A stretch of 19,457 nt of DNA from CAXBNB01 sp040151475. GTDB lineage: Bacteria; Bacteroidota; Bacteroidia; Cytophagales; Cyclobacteriaceae. The stretch spans positions 1-19,457 of the forward strand of contig NZ_JBDKWG010000075.1 of assembly GCF_040151475.1 (NCBI RefSeq). The letters are read 5' to 3'. The position numbers and the translations under genes were made by a program. Shown here in pieces: positions 6,155-14,295 of the stretch. The notes under the pieces are model-generated. The model was not told where the DNA came from. It ran no database searches and saw only the letters and a list, made by a program, of their open reading frames with translations. Each line of letters begins with the position of its first letter. The first letter of the stretch is position 1.

Positions 6155-7114
6155 ATGAAAGTAGTAGTAATAGGTGGTACCGGGCACGTAGGTACATTTT
6201 TAGTTCCACGATTGGTAATGGCAGGACATGAAGTCATCTCAGTCAGCCGTCAGGAAAGAGCACCCTACAATGTCCATCCAGCATGGAAATCAGTAAAGCA
6301 AGTGACCATAGACAGAACAGAGGCTGAAGCAAAAAACACCTTTGGGGAGCAAATCCGTGCGCTGACACCCGATGCGGTAATAGACTTGATTTGTTTCACT
6401 CCAGAAAGTGCCAAAAGCCTGGTTGAATCCCTTCAGGGACAAATACAACATTTCATTCATTGTGGCACTACGTGGGTGCATGGCCATAGCGAGCAGGTGC
6501 CTACCACAGAAGATCAAAACCGCAACCCAATTTGCGACTATGGTAGGAAGAAAGCTGCCATAGAATCTTATCTACTCTCTAAAGCCCACAAAACAGGATT
6601 TCCTGCGACCATATTGCACCCGGGTCATATAGTTGGTTCTGGATGGGCTCCAGTCAATCCGGCAGGTAATTTTAATATCGAGGTGTTTGAAAAATTAGCA
6701 AACGGAGAAGAATTGATATTACCAAACTTTGGGATGGAAACCGTGCATCATGTACATGCCGATGATGTAGCCCAGGGGTTCATGCAGGCACTTTCCAATT
6801 GGAACAATGCTGTAGGAGAAAGTTTTCATATCGTATCTGCACAGGCAATTACACTAAGAGGTTATGCGATGGCTATGGCAGCATGGTTCGGACAAGAAGC
6901 CAATCTAAAGTTTTTACCTTGGGAAGAATGGAAAAAAACAGTGAGTCAAAAAGATGCTTTAGCGACTTGGGATCATATTGCACACAGTCCCAATTGCAGT
7001 ATTGACAAAGCACGAAGATTGTTGAATTATGCACCACGATACAGTTCGTTACAAGCGATTCAGGAATCTGTGAAATATCTATTTGAGAATGAGAGATCAG
7101 GGCTAAGGGGTTAA
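6155..7114 (+). CDS. NAD(P)-binding epimerase/dehydratase-like protein (extended/atypical SDR)
   Basis: 319 residues. The N-terminus is a Rossmann dinucleotide site, VVVIGGTGHVGTFLVP (GGTGHVG at 7-13), followed by a strand/helix pattern of extended SDRs. DAVIDLICF and IQHFIHCGTTWVHG occupy the strand-4 and strand-5 positions, and Y129-G-R-K-K133 forms the YxxxK pair, with a Thr-Thr near the catalytic Ser position. PATILHPGHIVGSGWAPVNPAG and VHHVHADDVAQGFMQAL follow the usual substrate-side pattern. The C-terminal part contains LKFLPWEEW and SIDKARRLLNYAPRYSSL, typical of epimerases acting on nucleotide-linked or small carbonyl substrates. The substrate is not identifiable and no sugar genes are adjacent, so 'NAD-dependent epimerase/dehydratase family' is as far as the call goes. 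Confidence 0.85.
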   Translation: MKVVVIGGTGHVGTFLVPRLVMAGHEVISVSRQERAPYNVHPAWKSVKQVTIDRTEAEAKNTFGEQIRALTPDAVIDLICFTPESAKSLVESLQGQIQHFIHCGTTWVHGHSEQVPTTEDQNRNPICDYGRKKAAIESYLLSKAHKTGFPATILHPGHIVGSGWAPVNPAGNFNIEVFEKLANGEELILPNFGMETVHHVHADDVAQGFMQALSNWNNAVGESFHIVSAQAITLRGYAMAMAAWFGQEANLKFLPWEEWKKTVSQKDALATWDHIAHSPNCSIDKARRLLNYAPRYSSLQAIQESVKYLFENERSGLRG

Positions 7115-7157
7115 ATACCTTCACTATTCCCAAACTTCATAGGTCAGTCAAATTGAG

Positions 7158-7196
7158 ACACTTCACTGCCAGCCTAGCAGGCGGGCAGTGAAGTGT
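7158..7196. repeat. Perfect 13-bp inverted repeat with embedded GCCT..AGGC core
   Basis: ACACTTCACTGCC (7158-7170) and its exact reverse complement (7184-7196) flank a 13-bp centre that itself contains the near-palindrome GCCTAGCAGGC. It lies just after the epimerase-like gene, between convergent genes, so it may help to terminate transcription in either direction, though no T-run follows. It resembles a dispersed intergenic palindrome rather than a dedicated terminator. Confidence 0.7.
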
Positions 7197-7265
7197 GACA
7201 AGGTAGCAGAACAATAAATAATCTTGCTTAGGTTGTTGAATCAGATATCAACCTCAAACGCCTCC

Positions 7266-7365
7266 TTGTCATCCCGACGAAGGAGGCCATGCCTGCCAGG
7301 TAGATATCTTCCTTGCTTATTGCAGGTCGTCGGCAAGAAAGATTTCTCCTTCGTCGAAATGACAA
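7266..7365. repeat. Large imperfect palindrome, dispersed REP/MITE-like repeat
   Basis: The 20-bp arms 7266-7285 (TTGTCATCCCGACGAAGGAG) and 7346-7365 (CTCCTTCGTCGAAATGACAA) are inverted copies with two mismatches. The interior has a second stem (CTTGC...GCAAG around 7312-7336) and, on the left side only, an extra GCCATGCCTGCCAGGTAG-type segment. Sequences of the form TCATTTCGACGAAGGAGAAATCTT are recurrent in intergenic regions of Bacteroidota, as I recall. It lies between the convergent epimerase-like and queA genes, where a bidirectional hairpin could stop transcription from both sides. The short plus-strand ORF drawn across it is not coding. Confidence 0.7.
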
Positions 7366-7429
7366 ATGAGTTTAAACAGACTACTATGACCAAAAGTGCA
7401 ATAATGAGGTTTTGATTTTAAAGAACATC

Positions 7430-8626
7430 CTACTTCAGCAACAAAGAAGTATCACCATAACTTAAAAAGCGGTAGTCGCTGTTGAGTGCTTCATTGTAAA
7501 TTTTTCGCCAATCCTCACCAATAAAAGCCGCTACAAGAAGAATAAGCGTAGAGCCCGGCTGATGGTAGTTGGTAAATAGTCCAGAGCATATTTTAAAGTT
7601 ATAACCGGGGTAAATAAATATCTCTGTTTCACCATAAAGCGAATCAGTGTTTTCCTTTTCCATCTTTACTAAAATAGCCTGAAGAGCCTCTTCTTTTGAA
7701 GGATGTTCGCTGATCTCTTTTTCATATGCCATCATTTTGTCGATATGAAATGAGGCATTTTCATCCTGCATCAATTTCACTCCATACCAATACGTACTTT
7801 CCAGAGTACGCATGGCGGTAGTGCCTATGGGAATGATATTTCCCTTTGCAGCCAACAGGTTTTCAATATTCCTCTTGTGAATAATGATTTTTTCATTGTG
7901 CATCGGATGGTTGGTGAAGTCTTTCTCCTTTATCGGCCTGAAAGTACCAGCACTCACATGCAACGTGAGGTAGTCGTCCTTTACTCCACCACCCTTCAGT
8001 TGAGCTATGATCTCGTCCGTAAAGTGCAATCCTGCCGTAGGAGCAGCAACTGCCCCTTCATGTTCTGAAAATACCGTTTGGTAACGATCTTTATCTTCAT
8101 TCTCTGCCATACGATTGAGGTACGGAGGCAATGGGACATTCCCACCTGATTCTATGATTTCTAAAAAATCCACCGGAGCTTCCCAATCAAACTGAACCCA
8201 GCCATTTTCCCTGTCAACCAAAGTAGCATGCACCATTATCTCGCCATGCGCTTCCGAATTGATGTTCAGGTGGAGTGCATCTTCCTTCCACTTTTTTACA
8301 TTGCCAATCATACATTTCCAGACACAGGTATTTCTGGCTTTCAATGCCAATTGAAAATCACCCGATGGCTCAATAGGTTCCGTTAAAAAGATTTCGATTT
8401 TAGCTCCTGTGTGTTTGAAGAAAAAAAGCCTGGCAGCTATCACTTTGGTATTGTTAAACACCAGCAAACTGTCTTTTGGCACTAACTCCACAACATCTTT
8501 GAAAGTATGATGAGATATTTTTCCGTCTTCATACTTCAGCAGTTTGGACATATCTCTCTCAGCCAATGGATACCTGGCTATTTTATTTTCAGGCAATTCG
8601 TAAAGGTAGTTTTCTAAAGAGGTCAT
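7430..8626 (-). CDS. queA: S-adenosylmethionine:tRNA ribosyltransferase-isomerase (QueA), long form
   Basis: Transfers and isomerises the ribosyl group of S-adenosylmethionine onto preQ1 in tRNA, giving epoxyqueuosine in the queuosine pathway (cytosol). The start is the ATG at 8626 (398 residues); the reading frame extends five codons to a TTG at 8641. QueA landmarks are visible in order: PLAERDMSKLL near the N-terminus, LLVFNNTKVIAARL, EGAVAAPTAGLHFT, LHVSAGTFRPI...HPMHNEK, PIGTTAMRTLES and, near the C-terminus, SGLFTNYHQPGSTLILLVAAF. At about 400 residues it is longer than typical QueA (about 340-360). The extra length lies largely between the GTTAMRTLES and LFTNYHQPGS motifs. Bacteroidota often carry both a standard and this longer version, so the present gene may be a paralogue with the same or related chemistry. 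No other que genes are in the window. Confidence 0.88.
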   Translation of the reverse strand: MTSLENYLYELPENKIARYPLAERDMSKLLKYEDGKISHHTFKDVVELVPKDSLLVFNNTKVIAARLFFFKHTGAKIEIFLTEPIEPSGDFQLALKARNTCVWKCMIGNVKKWKEDALHLNINSEAHGEIMVHATLVDRENGWVQFDWEAPVDFLEIIESGGNVPLPPYLNRMAENEDKDRYQTVFSEHEGAVAAPTAGLHFTDEIIAQLKGGGVKDDYLTLHVSAGTFRPIKEKDFTNHPMHNEKIIIHKRNIENLLAAKGNIIPIGTTAMRTLESTYWYGVKLMQDENASFHIDKMMAYEKEISEHPSKEEALQAILVKMEKENTDSLYGETEIFIYPGYNFKICSGLFTNYHQPGSTLILLVAAFIGEDWRKIYNEALNSDYRFLSYGDTSLLLK

Positions 8627-8738
8627 TTTATTGTGTTGCAATCCAAATCACGAAGCTTGAACTATTTCGCCAATTTTGCAATAAATAGGAGTTGATTTAT
8701 AGCACCCCATAAAATTTGTTGATGATATTCCCTACAGC

Positions 8739-8769
8739 TTTGTGCATTCATGGCAATATATTAATTTCG
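8739..8769 (+). promoter_or_regulatory. Putative Bacteroidota promoter for menC
   Basis: TTTG at 8739-8742 and TAATTTCG at 8762-8769 form a -33/-7 pair with a 19-bp spacer. The -7 element matches TAnnTTTG at seven of eight positions. The ATG at 8775 follows the -7 element by only 5 bp, so if transcription starts at the usual distance the mRNA would have almost no leader. The queA gene diverges from the same 148-bp spacer. Confidence 0.4.
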
Positions 8770-8774
8770 ACCTT

Positions 8775-9863
8775 ATGTCATTACAACTGAGATTCGCTCC
8801 ATACACCCTTGATTTCAACTTTGCTGCCGGCACATCCAGAGGGGTATTTCACCACAAAAAAGTATGGTTTATTAAACTCTATGAAGAAAATGACAAGTCA
8901 ATATTCGGCCTGGGAGAGGTTGCCCCTATTGAGCGACTAAGTGTGGACTACAATGCCTCTTTCGAAGAAGAGTTGAATAAGTTGTCAGCCATAGTCAGAA
9001 GATCGACTTTACCAAAAAACACCGAAGAAGTGTACAAGCTTGTCGCTACACTTGTTCCCAAGGAGTTGCCTTCCATTCGCTTTGCTTTAGAAACTGCATT
9101 CCTGGATTTGGTCAATGGCGGTGTAAGAGAAATCTTCCAAAACGAATTTTACAAAAAGCAGAAAAAAATACCAATCAATGGACTGGTGTGGATGGGAGAT
9201 GAAGCTTTTATGAAAGAGCAGATAGACACGAAACTGGCTGCAGGGTTTTCATGTCTAAAAATGAAAATAGGTGCAATTGATTTTGACAAAGAACGTGATC
9301 TGTTGCGGTATATCCGCAAGAAATATCCGAAGGAAAAACTCACTCTGAGGGTAGATGCCAATGGAGCATTCCCAACAGAGGAATGTATGCTCAAGCTCAA
9401 AGCACTGGAGGAATTTGATTTGCATTCCATAGAGCAACCTATCATGCCAAGGCAGCCGGAAGCCATGTATTTGTTGTGTTTAAAATCCAAAATACCTATT
9501 GCGCTGGACGAAGAACTCATTGGCATCAATGGCCGTCAAAATAAAATAGACTTACTGAAAGAGATCAAACCAGCATACATCATCTTGAAACCCGGACTGA
9601 TTGGAGGCTTTCAATCGGCTGCTGAGTGGATAGAAATTGCCGAAAGTCTGAATATTGGTTGGTGGATTACTTCCGCCTTGGAATCAAATATCGGGCTCAA
9701 TGCCATTTGCCAATTTACTGCCCAATACCCTACCACCATGCATCAAGGACTAGGCACAGGACAACTCTACGAAAACAATATCCCTTCTCCATTGACCATA
9801 AAAGGAGACAATGTTTTTTACAGCCACGATGGCAACTGGGATTTTACAAGGGTGGAGTTTTAA
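8775..9863 (+). CDS. menC: o-succinylbenzoate synthase (MenC), enolase superfamily
   Basis: Dehydrates SHCHC to o-succinylbenzoate in menaquinone biosynthesis (cytosol). The start chosen is the ATG at 8775 (MSLQLRFAPYTLDF, 362 residues); the frame also opens 11 codons earlier at a GTG, with a sequence that looks like promoter rather than protein. It has a capping domain (about 1-125) and a (beta/alpha)7-barrel. Catalytic and metal residues visible: K152-M-K154, D184 in RVDANG, E210 in SIEQP, D235 in ALDEE and K262 in ILKPGLIGGF, then TSALESNIGLNAI. INGLVWMG before the KMK motif and the SALESNIG loop are typical of MenC from Bacteroidota rather than of dipeptide epimerases. It stands alone, without menD, menB, menE or menA around it. 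The closest paralogue is the epimerase encoded at 14385-15413. Confidence 0.9.
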   Translation: MSLQLRFAPYTLDFNFAAGTSRGVFHHKKVWFIKLYEENDKSIFGLGEVAPIERLSVDYNASFEEELNKLSAIVRRSTLPKNTEEVYKLVATLVPKELPSIRFALETAFLDLVNGGVREIFQNEFYKKQKKIPINGLVWMGDEAFMKEQIDTKLAAGFSCLKMKIGAIDFDKERDLLRYIRKKYPKEKLTLRVDANGAFPTEECMLKLKALEEFDLHSIEQPIMPRQPEAMYLLCLKSKIPIALDEELIGINGRQNKIDLLKEIKPAYIILKPGLIGGFQSAAEWIEIAESLNIGWWITSALESNIGLNAICQFTAQYPTTMHQGLGTGQLYENNIPSPLTIKGDNVFYSHDGNWDFTRVEF

Positions 9864-9941
9864 GTGTTGGTTTTGTGTTTTGGTTTTTAGATACAAGAAG
9901 AACTTTGACGTATGATAGACATATATTGTTAACAAACATAT

Positions 9942-10661
9942 CTACTTAATTTTAGCTAAGTCAAAACCTTCCAGAGATACAATTTTCCATGTAGAACCAA
10001 TTTTTTTAACCTTGAAGTTATACCTGAATTCATTCCAATAAGATGAGTAATTTTCAATACCGCCCCATTTCCAAATGTAGTTATTGTTGCTAATGTGTTC
10101 AACTTCAACCAAGTTCCATGGAACTGGTGAATTATAAGGAACGTCCTGACAATTACACCAAGGGTTGCCTCCGCCTGACATGGTGAATGGAGGATAATAG
10201 CCAACATGCCATGATCCTGATTCAAATGAATTTTCCTTTAATTTTTTGTCAATAGCCAGTATTATTTGATCGTAGGTGTGTATAAATTCCGACCCGAAAT
10301 AATTCGAATTTTCAAGCTTCTTAATATTCTGTTGATGTTTGTTAAGATCAATACCAATATACAAGCTATCTTTTTGATCCTTAATCACTGGCATGAGATC
10401 TAATGTGTTCTCTGAATTTACCCAATTCAGCATTTTTCTTACTAAATCTTCAATTTCTTGATTATTCTGTAAGTTTAGTATTGAAATATTTGAGAAGTTT
10501 CTATCTTCCACATTATCAAAAAGTAGTTCTTGAACATGTTCGTTAGCTAGAGGTTCCGATATAGTTGCGCCATGCATTGAACCAAATAATTTAAGTGCTC
10601 CAATCATCAATATTACACCACCAATGAGTCCGAAAAATATTACTAGAATCAAGTTCTTCAT
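9942..10661 (-). CDS. Membrane-anchored or exported protein of unknown function
   Basis: 239 residues. The N-terminus MKNLILVIFFGLIGGVILMI is one hydrophobic segment (about 4-26) without a lipobox cysteine, so it is either an anchor or an uncleaved signal. The rest is predicted extracytoplasmic. A helical region (about 60-150) is followed by a conspicuous loop YYPPFTMSGGGNPWCNCQDVPYN with a CxC pair and then strands rich in Trp/Tyr (YIWKWGGIENYSSYWNEFRY). The C-terminal FKVKKIGSTWKIVSLEGFDLAKIK looks like the final strands of a cystatin/NTF2-like or DUF3828-like fold, but I cannot assign it. It starts 33 bp after the stop codon of the amidohydrolase on the same strand and may be co-transcribed with it. 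Confidence 0.7.
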   Translation of the reverse strand: MKNLILVIFFGLIGGVILMIGALKLFGSMHGATISEPLANEHVQELLFDNVEDRNFSNISILNLQNNQEIEDLVRKMLNWVNSENTLDLMPVIKDQKDSLYIGIDLNKHQQNIKKLENSNYFGSEFIHTYDQIILAIDKKLKENSFESGSWHVGYYPPFTMSGGGNPWCNCQDVPYNSPVPWNLVEVEHISNNNYIWKWGGIENYSSYWNEFRYNFKVKKIGSTWKIVSLEGFDLAKIK

Positions 10662-10694
10662 TCCTAAATATGCATATCAACTAACAAATACACC

Positions 10695-13600
10695 TCACCT
10701 CCCCAATTCACAGGCACAACCCGTGTGAGAATGTCCATGCCAGTCGAAAGCGGGTGCATACGCTTCTTGTTCCCAATAGAACTTTCCTCTTTCTTTAGAA
10801 TAGTTTCCAACTTCATTCATGTTTTCTGCATCGTACAATCGCCCATTGATCATGGTGTATTTTACAGAATTGGAGTTTTGAATATCCTCCAAAGGATTTT
10901 TATCCAACACTATCAAATCCGCCAGTTTTCCAACTTCTATCGAGCCTATTTGATCATCCATGCCCAGGTAGTTGGCGCCATTCAGGGTAGCAGCTCTCAG
11001 GGCTTCCATATTGGTCATTCCTCCCTGAGCGAGCATCCACAGTTCCCAATGTGCACCCATCCCTTGCAGCTGACCATGAGCTCCCAAGTTGACTTTCACT
11101 CCTGCATCTGTCAATCGCTTGCAGCTTTCAGACACCAAAATATGCCCATTGTCATATTCCTTCATTGGTGCCATGGTCCTGTGTCTGGAGCGGGAATCGA
11201 TCTCATCTCTAGGTGTAAACTTCAGGAGCTTTTCATTTTCCCATACATTGGTCGTTTGGTACCAGTAGTATTCTCCATTCAACCCACCATAGTTCACAAT
11301 CAAAGTCGGCGTGTAACCAGATTGGCTTCCCGCCCAAAGTTGAACCACATCGTCGTGCAAAGTAGCAATAGGCAGGTTGTGTTCAATGCCAGTATGCCCA
11401 TCCAAAATCATCGATAGATTGTGGTAAAAAGTAGAGCCTCCTTCAGGAACTACTTCTATGTTGAGTTCAGAAGCCGCTTTGATCACTTGCTGGCGTTGGT
11501 CACGGCGGGGTTGGTTGTAACTTTTTACAGAAAAAGCACCAAATGCTTTCGTCCGCCTGATGGCCGATCGGGCATCATCCAGGTTGTTCACCACCGCTTT
11601 AAAATCGCCATCGGCTCCATACAGAATCACTCCTGTAGAGAAAATCCTCGGACCAATCATGCTTCCTGTTTTCACCATTTCTGACTGAGAAAACACCATT
11701 TCAGTGTTGGAGGAAGGATCATGCGTGGTGGTCACCCCAAAAGCAAGGTTGGTATAATATTGCCAATGTTTTTGTGGACTCAATCCGTAACGAAATTGCC
11801 CAAGGTGCGCATGTACATCCACCAAACCGGGCATGATCGTTTTGCCTTTTGCATCTATGACCTTAGCCCCATCAGGAATACTGACAGAAGCACCCCCTCC
11901 TACTGCCAGAATCTTATTTCCCTCTATCACTATTGTTCCGTTTTCAATCACTTCATCTCCATTCATGGTGATGATCCTTGCTCCTGTAAAAGCTATTTTT
12001 CCCTCGGGTTTGTCTGAGGCTAAAATCAAATCAATTTTAACTCCCGTGGTGTCAATGGCAGGAATACTGTCCGGTGCTCCTTCCATAAACAAAAAGCGTT
12101 GGCTTATATCTTCTTTAAAATATTCATCACCCAACGTCCAACTCAATTGCTGGCTGTCGGCAGACCACTGCAAACTGATCCCGGCATCTCTGGCTACCTG
12201 AGCTACGGGCACATTTTTGGCCGAACCATCCAACTCCAAAGCCTGACCTGTCATTGGCATAGCAGCGATATATACTTTGTAAAGATTGGTAAAAGCCACC
12301 CAATGGTCGTCAGGACTTGGAATAATGCGTTGGGCATATTTAGACTTCACAATCTCTCTGGCTTCTTTTCCTTGTAAATTGACAGATTTCAAAGTCTTCG
12401 TCAATGAGCCAAACAAATAGCCGCCCGTTTGGTAGTAAATCCTACTCGCATCTTTATTGAATTGAGGAAAAATACCTTCTTTGGTCACCAACTTAGATTC
12501 GGAAGAATAACCCGTCTTTTTATTGAAATTTACTTTCATTAGATAAATTCCGGGCTCTTTTGTAAAGGAAAATCCCTGATGGCTGTTGCCAGATTCTTTT
12601 CTATAGACGATGGTATTGTTGTCCAAAGGAGAAAATGTGGGTTCTCGATATATGCCCTTGTCGGAAGTCAGCTTTACTGGCTTGCTCTTCGGATTTTGCC
12701 ATTCTAATCTGTGAATGGCTCCCATATTTTCGTCACTCCAGGTAACATACACAAGGTATTTTCCATCTTGGGAAAAAGAAGGTTCAGATTCCAAATCCTT
12801 ACCTGACGTCAACCTCGATGGCTTGCCATTGGGTAACGATTTTTTCCAAAGAAAACCAGCAGCATTGAAGACCAATGTTTTACCATCAGGGGAAGTCACC
12901 GCCTGCCTGATCGCTTTGGCTGTAAATTCATCGGGAGCAGCATTATTTTTAAATTTCAGTGCATTCACTATTTTATGTTTTGCACTCGCTTTGAATGGAA
13001 TCACCTCAGCATTCAATAAAGTCACATCTATTTTTCTGATTTTCCCCTCAGCCCAAATCACTATGTGCCGATCATCGGGCGTCCAATTATATCCAGTATA
13101 AGGGCCAAATATCGCCCATGCTTCCTGCTGGTCTTTGCTTAACTGATCGTAAATCGGCCATTCTTTACCTGACTTCAGGTCATGCAAATACAATACTGAC
13201 TTTTCTCTTACCCTTTTTACAAACGCCAATAACTTTCCATTGTGAGAAATAACAGGACGGATGGCTCCTCCTGACCCACCAGTCACTCTTTCTATTTTTC
13301 CATCTTCCAGATTGTAACGGTTGATCACATAAATCTGACTGTTGGGGTCTTTGTTGTACTGGAAATATCCTCCCGGATAGACATCCTCACTGTAGTACAC
13401 ATATTTGCCGTCAGGAGAAGCCCAAGGCTCACCAACGTCTTGTTGTTCGTTTTTCTTTTTGGTCAACTGAATGCCATTACCTCCCGAAATATGATACATC
13501 CAGATCTCACCTGCACCAAGTGATCGTTCGGAGCTGAAATGCTTTTTACAAATAATGTAATTGCCATCTACAGACCAAACGGCATTGTTTACCAATCTAA

Positions 13601-13988
13601 AATTCTCTTTGGTGATTTGCTTGGCATCAGAACCATCCGTATTCATTACCCAAATATTATCCCCACCTCCCGCATCACTGGTAAACGAAATCTGTTTGCC
13701 GTCAGGGCTAAACCTTGGCTGCACCTCAAACGCATGGCCTCCTCTGATCAGCGTAGCATCTCCACCTGATATTGGCATGGTGTAGATATCTCCAAGCATA
13801 TCAAAAACAACCAAATTACCATCAGGGCTTACATCCAGACTCATCCAGGTACCTTCATCAGTAGTAATGGTCAATTCCTTGTATGGCAAAGCCGGTTCGG
13901 ATACTTCCCATTTCTTATCTTCTTTTTCCTGAGAAAAAACTGGAACACAAATAAGTAGGATCAGTAAGGTTGAGATCGTATGCTTCAT
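10695..13988 (-). CDS. Exported TolB-propeller/amidohydrolase fusion protein
   Basis: 1097 residues with a signal peptide (MKHTISTLLILLICVPVFSQ, cleavage near 20). Residues about 40-620 are a beta-propeller made of PD40/TolB-type blades, with repeats of the form SPDGN...F, FSPDGKQISFTSD, SPDGKYVYYSED and SQDGKYLVYVTW. Residues about 665-1050 form an amidohydrolase (imidazolonepropionase-like) TIM barrel: a beta-sandwich lead-in with ENGTIVIEGNKILAVGGG, GKTIMPGLVDVHAHLG with the metal pair H726/H728, then GVTTTHDPSS, AFSVKSYNQP (candidate bridging Lys) and GHTGIEHNLP. The end has LRAATLNGANYLGM and GKLADLIVLDKNPL, which are classical for the family. Where many relatives have the final metal Asp, this protein reads VNLGAHGQLQGMGAHWELWM. 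The tail ends in HGHSHTGCAC. It probably hydrolyses a cyclic amide or a peptide-like substrate in the periplasm; the substrate is unknown. Long plus-strand ORFs opposite this gene are shadows. Confidence 0.9.
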   Translation of the reverse strand: MKHTISTLLILLICVPVFSQEKEDKKWEVSEPALPYKELTITTDEGTWMSLDVSPDGNLVVFDMLGDIYTMPISGGDATLIRGGHAFEVQPRFSPDGKQISFTSDAGGGDNIWVMNTDGSDAKQITKENFRLVNNAVWSVDGNYIICKKHFSSERSLGAGEIWMYHISGGNGIQLTKKKNEQQDVGEPWASPDGKYVYYSEDVYPGGYFQYNKDPNSQIYVINRYNLEDGKIERVTGGSGGAIRPVISHNGKLLAFVKRVREKSVLYLHDLKSGKEWPIYDQLSKDQQEAWAIFGPYTGYNWTPDDRHIVIWAEGKIRKIDVTLLNAEVIPFKASAKHKIVNALKFKNNAAPDEFTAKAIRQAVTSPDGKTLVFNAAGFLWKKSLPNGKPSRLTSGKDLESEPSFSQDGKYLVYVTWSDENMGAIHRLEWQNPKSKPVKLTSDKGIYREPTFSPLDNNTIVYRKESGNSHQGFSFTKEPGIYLMKVNFNKKTGYSSESKLVTKEGIFPQFNKDASRIYYQTGGYLFGSLTKTLKSVNLQGKEAREIVKSKYAQRIIPSPDDHWVAFTNLYKVYIAAMPMTGQALELDGSAKNVPVAQVARDAGISLQWSADSQQLSWTLGDEYFKEDISQRFLFMEGAPDSIPAIDTTGVKIDLILASDKPEGKIAFTGARIITMNGDEVIENGTIVIEGNKILAVGGGASVSIPDGAKVIDAKGKTIMPGLVDVHAHLGQFRYGLSPQKHWQYYTNLAFGVTTTHDPSSNTEMVFSQSEMVKTGSMIGPRIFSTGVILYGADGDFKAVVNNLDDARSAIRRTKAFGAFSVKSYNQPRRDQRQQVIKAASELNIEVVPEGGSTFYHNLSMILDGHTGIEHNLPIATLHDDVVQLWAGSQSGYTPTLIVNYGGLNGEYYWYQTTNVWENEKLLKFTPRDEIDSRSRHRTMAPMKEYDNGHILVSESCKRLTDAGVKVNLGAHGQLQGMGAHWELWMLAQGGMTNMEALRAATLNGANYLGMDDQIGSIEVGKLADLIVLDKNPLEDIQNSNSVKYTMINGRLYDAENMNEVGNYSKERGKFYWEQEAYAPAFDWHGHSHTGCACELGR

Positions 13989-14011
13989 AATTTATCTTTA
14001 AAATTAATGCT

Positions 14012-14019
14012 CGAAGATA
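14012..14019 (-). promoter_or_regulatory. Putative -7 element for the amidohydrolase gene
   Basis: On the minus strand TATCTTCG fits the TAnnTTTG consensus except at one position and lies 23 bp before the ATG at 13988. A matching -33 TTG is not evident. Confidence 0.3.
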
Positions 14020-14139
14020 GGCCAGTATTTAAGGATGTAAAAAACTTTATTGGCGGATGGTATTTAAAACCAATGTACGGCGAATTGTTGATTTGATTGT
14101 AGCATCGTGTTTACGTTGTAAAAAGACAAAATATATTTA

Positions 14140-14250
14140 GCCCTACTTAACCTCTCTCCCGTTTTGTGCCTGCCTGGATCGGTAGGCAGATCTCCACAAA
14201 AGAGAATCATATTTGAGAATGTTTGTGGGGACACCTGCCAGGCAGACATG
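14140..14250. repeat. Palindrome-rich intergenic repeats with CTGCC/GGCAG cores
   Basis: Two nested structures lie here. In the first, TTTTGTG (14162-14168) and CACAAAA (14195-14201) flank GCCTGCC (14168-14174) and GGTAGGC (14181-14187). In the second, the perfect palindrome CTGCCAGGCAG (14235-14245) lies between GTTTG (14221) and CAAAC (14252). The CTGCC/GGCAG cores match the ones in the spacer around 7170-7300. Nothing coding is convincing; the small ORFs on both strands over this stretch lack any protein-like features. It is best read as decayed dispersed repeats. Confidence 0.55.
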
Positions 14251-14295
14251 GCAAACATTGGCGTAACTATAATACATAAGAACACTTATAGAACC

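Noticed and set aside
7224..7415. Plus-strand ORF of 63 codons between the epimerase-like gene and queA
   Set aside because: It consists of the REP/MITE-like palindrome read through.
9149..9529. Minus-strand ORF of 126 codons inside menC
   Set aside because: Shadow of the MenC barrel region, serine-rich and without recognisable features.
9864..9941. Terminator between menC and the convergent unknown gene
   Set aside because: The spacer is T-rich with a small TTGTTAACAA palindrome, but no GC-rich stem followed by a T-run is present.
10725..11417. Plus-strand ORF of 230 codons opposite the amidohydrolase
   Set aside because: It is fully antisense to a well-supported amidohydrolase, has no domain-like pattern and an unnatural composition; further antisense ORFs over 11421-13101 are of the same kind.
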